This document shows positions 1-5,917 of a DNA stretch of 8,594 nucleotides, one piece after another. This stretch comes from Ktedonobacter sp. (lineage in GTDB: Bacteria; Chloroflexota; Ktedonobacteria; Ktedonobacterales; Ktedonobacteraceae). Position 1 is the first letter of the stretch. The number at the start of each line of letters is the position of its first letter. A program made the position numbers and the translations under genes. Location of the stretch: assembly GCA_003450555.1 (NCBI GenBank), contig DMFQ01000085.1, forward strand, positions 1 to 8,594, given 5' to 3'. The notes under the pieces are model-generated. The model was not told where the DNA came from and did not search any database. It was given only the letters and a program-made list of their open reading frames with translations.

Positions 1-88
1 AGGGCTTGCCCCTGCCCTGCCTGATACACCTAACACAAGTGTAACATCTGAAACACTTGCTACACCTACTACACTTGCTACACCTTGA
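1..88 (+). CDS. 3' end of an unidentified protein with a Thr/Pro/Ala-rich tail (partial)
   Basis: Reading from base 2, the frame is open to a TGA at 86-88 and encodes about 28 residues rich in Thr, Pro, Ser and Ala. The last part is a tandem repeat: a 15-base unit occurs at 53-67 and again at 71-85, with an 18-base period equal to six codons, giving TLATP twice and ending right at the stop. Low-complexity Thr/Pro/Ser tails of this kind are typical of a disordered C-terminus or a linker; the body of the protein lies outside the window, so its function cannot be given. The frame-preserving repeat and the compositional bias are the only evidence that this is coding. A continuation of similar composition lies in another frame up to 176 (see findings). 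Confidence 0.55.
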   Translation, partial: GLAPALPDTPNTSVTSETLATPTTLATP

Positions 89-398
89 CCCAAACGTATC
101 TAACCCACCTGTAACATCAGTATCGATGGAGTATCCTGACGACCACCAGAAATGCACCAGGCATGAGCTCCAATAAAAGCATCTTCATGATCTTTCACAG
201 ACCCTGGCCTATCTACCCAAGAGAGTCCTTTTGCGATACCTCTTGTGATATGATGATGTATACTCGGCAAGAAATATTGGAGCAAGCTATCTTCTAATCA
301 TAATAGGGACGATCTCAAGATTTGCTGATTCTATACATTCATTAATGCACGAACAATAACAATGGCGCAGAAGAGAGCTGGTTGCTAAAGAGGAGGAT
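89..398. other. Intergenic stretch with no convincing gene
   Basis: About 310 bases separate the partial upstream gene from the ribosome-binding site of the acidic protein. A 61-codon open frame on the minus strand (285-100) begins at a TTG without a clear ribosome-binding site, and I recognise no motif in it. I do not see a convincing -35/-10 pair; TTGCTG at 322-327 and TATACA at 332-337 are present but wrongly spaced. The promoter for the plus-strand group should lie here, but I cannot place it. Confidence 0.5.
391..396 (+). promoter_or_regulatory. Strong ribosome-binding site that fixes the start of the acidic protein
   Basis: AGGAGG ends five bases before the ATG at 402. A TTG at 399 is in frame but would leave only two bases of spacing, so the ATG is the likely start. 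Confidence 0.8.
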
Positions 399-401
399 TT
401 G

Positions 402-1241
402 ATGGAACTTTCGTTGCGGCTGGACACATTGGGAATGGTAGAGATGCGCTACTTGCGCCATCGCGAACGTTTCCGGGACTGGCCATCGTTTCAACTGCTT
501 GCAGCATCGAGGCAAGCGAAGATAATGGCCTATTTGAATAAGGATGTGGCTGAGCAACTGCACCAGCAAATATTAGTAGTTGAAACGGCTGTCGGTCTGG
601 ACGAGGACGATGATGAAGATGAGTTGGCAGACGATGGCAACGGTGACGAGCTTAATGGCGACACGGAAGGTGGGAAATCAACTGAGCGCGATGCTCCCAA
701 TTTTTCTCCTGCTTTCGCACAAGCGCTCGAACGACTGAATGATCTGGCCCGCCAACGGTTACCAGAAGGCAATGCCGGCGTCACTGGCACCGAACAACCC
801 GTACAAAGTGGCGATTTACCTGTTGAGAGCGCCGCAAGCGGCGAAGACGACGAAGAGGATGCCATCGAGCAGCTACAAGATGCCTTTGTCCAGATGATGG
901 AGGTCGTCCGCGAGTTGGCCGAAGAACTCTCAACAGATGCGCTCAAAATTTCAGGGCGTTTCCGTTGCGCGCGTACTAACATTGAATTTATCCAGGCCGT
1001 CGCCGAAGACGACGATGAGGATGACGACAATGAGGTAGTTGGAGACAGTGAAAGTGGTGTCATGGAGGTAGAAGTAGAAGTAGAACTGGTGATGGTTCTG
1101 CAACTCTTCGAGGAAGGGAGATCCAGGCCAGACGATCTACCCGCCGTTGAACTTCAACTCGATGTTGATGATTTTGAGCGGCTCCACGAGACGCTTGACT
1201 ACGCCTTGCAACAAGAGGAACGGAGTCGCCGCAGAAAGTAG
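402..1241 (+). CDS. Hypothetical acidic protein with Asp/Glu tracts
   Basis: A 279-residue protein that I do not recognise. The start is ATG 402, five bases after AGGAGG. It has no signal peptide or membrane segment and is probably cytoplasmic. Three parts are separated by acidic tracts: a mostly helical N-terminus (about 1-66, with basic RYLRHRERFRDW near 16-27); an acidic stretch at 67-83; a helical segment around 102-120; a second acidic patch near 147-153 leading into a long helix (about 154-178); a third tract at 202-211; and a C-terminal part. The C-terminal part has strand-like segments (KISGRFRCA near 182-190, EVEVEVELVMVLQLF near 222-236, AVELQLDV near 248-255) and then an amphipathic helix (256-273) ending in a basic ERSRRRK tail. 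The acidic tracts come largely from GAC/GAT/GAA/GAG runs and a short GARGTA hexamer repeat at 1065-1082. The strand-strand-strand-helix ending loosely recalls a COMM-type layout, but that is only a guess from shape. It is followed by the methyltransferase after about 110 bases, so co-transcription is possible. Confidence 0.8.
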   Translation: MELSLRLDTLGMVEMRYLRHRERFRDWPSFQLLAASRQAKIMAYLNKDVAEQLHQQILVVETAVGLDEDDDEDELADDGNGDELNGDTEGGKSTERDAPNFSPAFAQALERLNDLARQRLPEGNAGVTGTEQPVQSGDLPVESAASGEDDEEDAIEQLQDAFVQMMEVVRELAEELSTDALKISGRFRCARTNIEFIQAVAEDDDEDDDNEVVGDSESGVMEVEVEVELVMVLQLFEEGRSRPDDLPAVELQLDVDDFERLHETLDYALQQEERSRRRK

Positions 1242-1302
1242 CCCTCGTACCTGTTTATCAGAACAATACCCAGTATTCGCTCTGTCTTACAGTTGAACAT
1301 AA

Positions 1303-1310
1303 AGAGGTGG
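1303..1310 (+). promoter_or_regulatory. Ribosome-binding site facing an 8-codon reading frame ahead of the methyltransferase
   Basis: AGAGGTGG ends eight bases before an ATG at 1319. That ATG opens only eight codons (MSETFTLD) before a TAA at 1343-1345. The methyltransferase proper starts six bases after that stop, in the same frame, with no comparable site of its own. The site therefore serves either a leader peptide that couples translation or an original, now interrupted, start. Confidence 0.6.
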
Positions 1311-1351
1311 ATCAAGTTATGTCAGAAACCTTTACGTTGGATTAATCGTTG

Positions 1352-2014
1352 ATGATAGAAGCAATAGCGCCAACCGACAGCATCCGGCGCGCCTATGACT
1401 ACGCCAGTTCCTTCTATGGCAGGCTGATCGCTCCTTTAGAGCGCAAGCCGCGCCTGCGAGGTCTGGCATTGGCCGCCATCCAACCCTCTGACATCGTGCT
1501 TGAGGTTGCAGTCGGACCGGGCGCAACCTTCCTGGAAATCATCAAGAAAGTGAACAGGTCAAACACCGTCCATGCTGTCGACCTTTCTCCCAAAATGGTG
1601 AATGCAACGCGTCGGCTAATCAAAGCAGCAGGTTATAGCAATTTCGATCTACATGTGGCCGACGCCCGTCAATTGCCGTTTCAAGATGAGACGTTTGACG
1701 TGGTTTATAATAGCTATATGCTTGATCTCACCCTATTGAACGATATCCCTGTGGTACTCGGCGAGTTTCGGCGCATCCTAAAACCAGGAGGACGTCTGAT
1801 TCTGGTCAATATGAGTAAACCACATGACAATAGTTTGACATGGTTCGAGCAGCTCTATAGCAGGCTTCCAGCAGGTTGGGTGCCCTATCTCTTCGGTGGT
1901 TGTCGTCCGGTACTGATGGAAATTCCGCTCAAAGCGGTCGGCTTTTGCAACATCAAGCGAGAGTATTTGCGTCATATCATGCCTTCGGAGATTGTGCTGG
2001 CAAACAAATGCTAA
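1352..2014 (+). CDS. Class I SAM-dependent methyltransferase, UbiE/MenG-like
   Basis: A 220-residue methyltransferase of the UbiE/Methyltransf_11 type, expected to move a methyl group from S-adenosylmethionine to a small molecule; the substrate cannot be read from the sequence. Motif I is VLEVAVGPG (49-57). The acidic residue after strand 2 is in VHAVDLSPKMV (73-83, D77). Motif II region ADARQLPF (103-110) and FDVVYNSYMLDL (115-126) follow, then the post-motif helix and FRRILKPGGRLILVNM (139-154). The C-terminus is intact and ends PSEIVLANKC. It is slightly shorter than most UbiE proteins but has all core motifs. The start is unsettled: ATG 1352, or TTG 1349, lies just after an in-frame TAA at 1343-1345 that separates it from a better-placed ATG at 1319. 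If that TAA were CAA the protein would be 231 residues. The S9 peptidase follows after 93 bases. Calling it a quinone methyltransferase would go beyond the evidence. Confidence 0.88.
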   Translation: MIEAIAPTDSIRRAYDYASSFYGRLIAPLERKPRLRGLALAAIQPSDIVLEVAVGPGATFLEIIKKVNRSNTVHAVDLSPKMVNATRRLIKAAGYSNFDLHVADARQLPFQDETFDVVYNSYMLDLTLLNDIPVVLGEFRRILKPGGRLILVNMSKPHDNSLTWFEQLYSRLPAGWVPYLFGGCRPVLMEIPLKAVGFCNIKREYLRHIMPSEIVLANKC

Positions 2015-2063
2015 ATGAGGAGGCCAGATGGTCGGGAATGTCCTTCGAACTCTTTCCTCATTT
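2013..2063 (+). other. Weak inverted repeat after the methyltransferase
   Basis: AAATGAGGA at 2013-2021 pairs perfectly with TCCTCATTT at 2055-2063, with two possible G-U pairs further in and a loop of about 29 bases. The left arm contains the last two bases of the methyltransferase stop codon. It could weakly attenuate transcription into the peptidase gene, but the long loop makes this uncertain. Confidence 0.25.
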
Positions 2064-2107
2064 TAGAGCTGCAACTACAAAGATAAATAACATGGAGTAT
2101 AGTTCAC

Positions 2108-4144
2108 ATGCACCGATCAATTACCATTGAAGACCTCTACAGGATCAAGTTTCTCAGCAGACCTTGTATCTCCCCTGATAGTCAGCGCATAGCCTTTGTC
2201 GTGACGACTATAGATGAGCAAGAGCATGAGTATCGCTCAACCATCTGGATGGTCTCCATCGATGGTGGAGAAGCCAGGCGTTTCACCATGGGAGCCAGCA
2301 ATACGACCAATCCCAGTTGGTCTCCCGATGGACGCTGGCTGGCGTTCGTCTCCGAACGTGAAGGAGAGCAATCGGATAAGGATGATAAAGAACAGAAGAA
2401 AAATAGCAAAGGCAAATCACAGGTTTGGCTCATCCCCACCGATGGAGGTGAAGCCCGTCAACTAACTTTCATGCAGCATGGTGCTTCCAACCCTGTCTGG
2501 TCACCCGATAGCAGACACCTGATCTTCAGTGCTGCGGTTGGCCCAGCCGAAGAAGAGACGGGCGAAGGCAAACGCCTGCCAAAGGCGCACGTGATCGATA
2601 GGCTCTGGTATCGTCTCGATGGAGTAGGATTTATCTATGAGCGGCGCAGTCACCTCTTTCTGATCGATATCACAGGCGGTGACCCACAGCAGATCACTGA
2701 TGGCGATTGGGACGATGGCGACCCTGCCTGGTCACCCGATGGCAAGCGTATCGCTTTTACCTCCAATCGTGTGGAGGATCGCGATCGCTGGCGTTATTTC
2801 GGCTCCGACATCTATGTGCTGACCATTCACGACCAGAAAACCGGTGAATTGCGCTGCCTGACCGATAGTACCCGTTCGTGTTATGCCCCTTCCTGGTCAC
2901 CCGATGGCAAAACTATCGCTTTCCTCGCGGCCCCCAAACTCGCCTCCGCCAATCATGTTGAACTTTTCACTATCGATGCTGATAAGGGAGGCGAACTTCG
3001 CGACTTGACGAGCGAGTTCGAGGGCAGTTGCGCCGATTCGACTAATGACGATATGAGCAATGATCACATGATTCCTTCTCCTCCCTGGTCACCCGACGGC
3101 AAGACGCTCTACGTCCTGGCGACACATAGGGGAGCTACACGCGTCTTTGCTATCCCCAGTGATGGCGCGGGGAAACAGCCCCAGACATTGACACCCGGTA
3201 ATGTCTATGTACGCGATTTCAGCATCGATCACTCCAGGAACACTATGGCTTTGCTTGTAGAGGATCCGACCCATGTGGCTGAACTCTTCGTCTGTCCAAC
3301 CTCCTCACCAGGCGAGCTGCGGCGCGTTACCGGCTTCAATGACGCACTCATTGATGATGTCGCCTTGTCTACACCCGAGCACATGCCGTATACAGGCGTT
3401 GATGGTTGGCCAATCGACGGCTGGATTCTCAAACCCCACAATTTCGATCCTACAAAGAAGTACCCTGTGGTTGTAGAGATTCATGGTGGACCTAACAGCC
3501 AGTACGGCTATGGCTTTTTTCATGAAATGCAGCTGCTGGCGGCCAACGGCTACGTCGTGCTCTATACAAACCCACGCGGAAGTACAGGCTACGGTCGAGA
3601 CTTTGCCCTGGCGGTCCGCGGAGCCTGGGGCGTCAAAGACTCTCTGGATATCCTGGCTGGCGTGGATGCACTGTTGGCGAAAGGCTACATTGACGAGCAG
3701 CGCCAGGGTGTCATCGGGGGTAGCTATGGCGGCTTTATGACTAACTGGCTGATAGGGCATACGGATCGTTTCAAAGCAGCTGTGACGGATCGCAGTGTGG
3801 TCAACCGCGCCTCATTCTTTGGCAGCAGCGACATCGGCTGGGAATTCGCCGACGATGACATGGAGACTACCCCCTGGGATGACCCTGAACTGTACATGCG
3901 CATGTCGCCAATCACCTATGTAAAGCAGATGCACACCCCTCTGCTGATCATCCATAGCGAACAGGATTTGCGCTGTGGCATTGAACAAGCGGAAGAGCTT
4001 TTCGCTGCCCTGAAATACCTGGGACGCGAAGTACTCTTTGTTCGCTTCGAGGGTCAGAGCCATGGACTGTCGCGCGGTGGACATCCAAAGCTGCGCCTGG
4101 AGCGACTGCGACACATCAAAGGTTGGTTTGCAAAACACCTGTAA
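2108..4144 (+). CDS. S9 family peptidase (acylaminoacyl-peptidase / prolyl oligopeptidase type)
   Basis: A 678-residue serine peptidase, full length for the acylaminoacyl-peptidase/DPP group of family S9, which hydrolyses short peptides. The N-terminal two thirds is a beta-propeller with TolB/WD40-like WSPD repeats at about 71, 131, 208, 263 and 327; in the family it acts as a gate that excludes large proteins. The C-terminal alpha/beta hydrolase (about 430-678) has HGGP (459-462, oxyanion region), the nucleophile elbow GGSYGG with Ser539, the acid in HSEQD (Asp620) and the base in GQSHG (His652). The Ser-Asp-His spacing is normal, so the enzyme should be active. There is no signal peptide, so it is likely cytoplasmic. 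A Lys/Glu/Asp/Ser-rich loop (84-104) interrupts the propeller. The start is ATG 2108 with GGAG at 2094-2097, ten bases upstream. It is the last gene of the plus-strand group and is followed by a strong hairpin. Exact substrate preference cannot be told. Confidence 0.95.
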   Translation: MHRSITIEDLYRIKFLSRPCISPDSQRIAFVVTTIDEQEHEYRSTIWMVSIDGGEARRFTMGASNTTNPSWSPDGRWLAFVSEREGEQSDKDDKEQKKNSKGKSQVWLIPTDGGEARQLTFMQHGASNPVWSPDSRHLIFSAAVGPAEEETGEGKRLPKAHVIDRLWYRLDGVGFIYERRSHLFLIDITGGDPQQITDGDWDDGDPAWSPDGKRIAFTSNRVEDRDRWRYFGSDIYVLTIHDQKTGELRCLTDSTRSCYAPSWSPDGKTIAFLAAPKLASANHVELFTIDADKGGELRDLTSEFEGSCADSTNDDMSNDHMIPSPPWSPDGKTLYVLATHRGATRVFAIPSDGAGKQPQTLTPGNVYVRDFSIDHSRNTMALLVEDPTHVAELFVCPTSSPGELRRVTGFNDALIDDVALSTPEHMPYTGVDGWPIDGWILKPHNFDPTKKYPVVVEIHGGPNSQYGYGFFHEMQLLAANGYVVLYTNPRGSTGYGRDFALAVRGAWGVKDSLDILAGVDALLAKGYIDEQRQGVIGGSYGGFMTNWLIGHTDRFKAAVTDRSVVNRASFFGSSDIGWEFADDDMETTPWDDPELYMRMSPITYVKQMHTPLLIIHSEQDLRCGIEQAEELFAALKYLGREVLFVRFEGQSHGLSRGGHPKLRLERLRHIKGWFAKHL

Positions 4145-4162
4145 TCCAGGTGGCTCTTGTAA

Positions 4163-4218
4163 AATGCAAACAAAGAAGGTGCAGTAATGATATGTACCGC
4201 ACCTTCTTTGTTTGCATT
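4163..4218. terminator. Bidirectional terminator hairpin between convergent genes
   Basis: A 20-base arm at 4163-4182 is perfectly complementary to 4199-4218. Inside it, after one A-C mismatch, GTA/TAC can add three more pairs around an 8-base loop. It sits in the 78-base gap between the stop of the S9 peptidase (4144) and the stop of the convergent lipoprotein gene (4223). There is no separate T-run after the stem, but the 3' arm is itself T-rich (CTTCTTTGTTTGCATT) read from either strand. Its position and symmetry make a two-way terminator the simplest reading. Confidence 0.8.
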
Positions 4219-4222
4219 CACA

Positions 4223-5350
4223 CTATGGTTTCAGTATGCCAATCTTATCTTTACCCGATTCAGTGAACCAGAGCGTATGATCCGCGCCCATGACTATACC
4301 CAAAGGAAGGCTGCCTCCCGTAGGAATGCGATACAAAATGAAATGGTTTGCCGACACATCAAGGCGCGCAATCATGTTCTCCGCTGAAATCGTCACCCAA
4401 ATCCCACCATCAGGAGCTATCAACAAGCCATAGACTCCGCCTGCTCCATTCCCGCTATGAGGGGTATAGAAGGACGTAAATATCTTTGTCTGGGGATTGA
4501 GTTTCACTAGCAGACCGCCGGAGAATGAGGTAATCCAGATAGCTCCGTGAGCATCGCTGCTTATCTCCATGAGCGGATAGGCCGGCCCTGACATCGTAAA
4601 AAAACTGAACTTCCCGGTTCCGGGATCAAGGCGTCCAACATGATTGCTGCTGGCTTCAGTAAACCAGACCATACCTTGTAGATCAACAGTTATCCCATAA
4701 GGATTGAGCTTCTGCACGCTCCTGTCGCTCGAAATTGGAAATTGCCGGGTCACACCCGCGTATGGATCAAGCATCCCCAGCGAGTCGGCATTGAGTTCGG
4801 TGAACCACACATTGCCGTGTGCATCGAGCGCAATATCGTTTGGGGCGCTCGGCAATGTCAGCTTCTTGCTTGCATCACTCGGGTCTGGCACCGTGAGCCA
4901 TGGTAAGCCATACACCTGGTACTTCCCTGTAACAGGATTGTAATGCCCTATATAGTTGGCATACTGTTCCGCGAACCAGATCGTATCGTCCGGTGCTACC
5001 ACTAAGCCCATGATACCATTCTGCCCGTGCGGCGGCGTCATTTGCCGAAAGACCTGTGTCCGTGGATCAAAAACCGCGAGATAATTATGTCCCATTTCAC
5101 CAAACCAGATGCGCCCTTCGTGGTCAATAACCGGCCTCATCATCCCACTGTCATTCTGAGGTAAAGGGTACTCACGAAAAGTGCCCGTTCCTACGATACC
5201 TGGAATTGGGCTGGATTGGCTGCTCGTTGCTGACACGTCAGTAGCTCCGCTATTCGTTGTTGATGGGAGAGGAGGAGTATCCGCACAGGCAGCCAGAAAG
5301 AGGATAAAGAAGGCCAGGTAGGCTAAAGAAGCGACGCGTTTCATAAACAT
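4223..5350 (-). CDS. Secreted lipoprotein with a seven-bladed Vgb-like (streptogramin lyase-like) beta-propeller
   Basis: A 375-residue exported protein. The N-terminus is a lipoprotein signal: MKR, a hydrophobic stretch (about 6-19) and the lipobox LAAC with Cys22 as the lipidated residue. A Ser/Thr/Pro linker (about 23-50) follows. The rest contains seven repeats of the form (I/V/L)W(F/V/I)xE or similar followed about nine residues later by (L/Y)(D/N/K)P, at about 81, 124, 181, 228, 271, 317 and 360, as in a seven-bladed propeller of the virginiamycin B lyase/SMP-30 type. True Vgb is a cytosolic antibiotic-degrading enzyme of about 300 residues without a lipid anchor. Most lipid-anchored relatives have no proven lyase activity, so resistance should not be assumed. 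The first ATG (5350) overlaps the stop of the acetyltransferase gene as TAATG; a second in-frame ATG at 5344 (MKR) is an equally sensible start. The gene is translationally coupled and is the last of the mtaB group. Confidence 0.88.
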   Translation of the reverse strand: MFMKRVASLAYLAFFILFLAACADTPPLPSTTNSGATDVSATSSQSSPIPGIVGTGTFREYPLPQNDSGMMRPVIDHEGRIWFGEMGHNYLAVFDPRTQVFRQMTPPHGQNGIMGLVVAPDDTIWFAEQYANYIGHYNPVTGKYQVYGLPWLTVPDPSDASKKLTLPSAPNDIALDAHGNVWFTELNADSLGMLDPYAGVTRQFPISSDRSVQKLNPYGITVDLQGMVWFTEASSNHVGRLDPGTGKFSFFTMSGPAYPLMEISSDAHGAIWITSFSGGLLVKLNPQTKIFTSFYTPHSGNGAGGVYGLLIAPDGGIWVTISAENMIARLDVSANHFILYRIPTGGSLPLGIVMGADHTLWFTESGKDKIGILKP

Positions 5351-5877
5351 TATTCTTTCAGCAGCGTGCGGATGTTGGGCCAGCCATAGGCGACTTCGTC
5401 GATTGTAGCTCCACTTAGTTCAAATTGACTTGTCTTCATCAATTGGCCACCAAGTGCTTCATAAAATCGACGCGCGGGATTGTCGGCAAAGACCCACAAA
5501 AGCATAGAATCGAAGCCCATCTGCACCAGTTTTTCAACCAGAGCAAGGGTAAGAAGCCGACCAATACCTCGACCTTGATACGCCTGCAGGATATAAATTG
5601 CGTAAATTTCGCTCTTATACACGGGATCCACATCGCGTCCCACCCCTCCTGATACAAAGCCAACCAGCCTTCCCGCTACATCAACAGCTACATAAACCCA
5701 CGCCTTCTCACGCTCGCTCTCCTTCAGACGCATGGCCCAACTTCGTTCGCTCTCTTCGTAAGACATGTTCGACAGATAATCTTCAGGAACAATGTCACGA
5801 TAAGCCGTTCGCCAGGTATCGATACGTACTTTTGCAATTGCTGGGGCATCGGCCAGAGTGGCTTGCCTGATGATCAT
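5350..5877 (-). CDS. GNAT family N-acetyltransferase
   Basis: A 175-residue Gcn5-related acetyltransferase, which moves an acetyl group from acetyl-CoA to an amine; the acceptor is unknown. The chosen ATG gives MIIRQATLADAPAI, the usual GNAT opening, and has GGAG six bases upstream (5887-5884). A TTG at 5889 would add four residues. With ATG numbering, motif A is YQGRGIGRLL (about 100-109), carrying the Q/R-x-x-G-x-G/A pyrophosphate loop, preceded by the strand IYAIYILQAY. Motif B includes the NPARRFYEALGG segment (about 133-144), whose Tyr is in the usual position for the general acid. Length is normal. Its stop overlaps the start of the propeller lipoprotein by one base, and mtaB ends 41 bases upstream, so all three are probably one transcript. 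The short upstream distance argues against its own promoter. Confidence 0.93.
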   Translation of the reverse strand: MIIRQATLADAPAIAKVRIDTWRTAYRDIVPEDYLSNMSYEESERSWAMRLKESEREKAWVYVAVDVAGRLVGFVSGGVGRDVDPVYKSEIYAIYILQAYQGRGIGRLLTLALVEKLVQMGFDSMLLWVFADNPARRFYEALGGQLMKTSQFELSGATIDEVAYGWPNIRTLLKE

Positions 5878-5917
5878 CTGCTGCTCCAATGCTCTCTCTT
5901 ATCATTACCGTCGCAAG

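Noticed and set aside
100..285. 61-codon minus-strand open frame in the left gap
   Set aside because: It starts at a TTG without a clear ribosome-binding site, has no recognised motif and overlaps the possible frameshifted tail on the plus strand.
530..1063. Minus-strand open frame of 177 codons rich in serine
   Set aside because: It is the antisense shadow of the Asp/Glu codon runs in the acidic protein; GAC/GAT/GAA/GAG tracts read as serine-rich runs on the other strand. It has no plausible start signal and no domain.
1265..1277. AATAC-CCA-GTATT inverted repeat upstream of the methyltransferase
   Set aside because: Five base pairs around a three-base loop in an AT-rich gap is easily due to chance, and it aligns with no visible promoter.
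2015..2086. 23-codon open frame beginning directly after the methyltransferase stop
   Set aside because: It is short, has no recognisable content, and no ribosome-binding site separate from the coding end of the methyltransferase.
5869..5878. GATGATCATC palindrome over the acetyltransferase start
   Set aside because: It follows from the codons for Met-Ile-Ile and is too short to argue for an operator.
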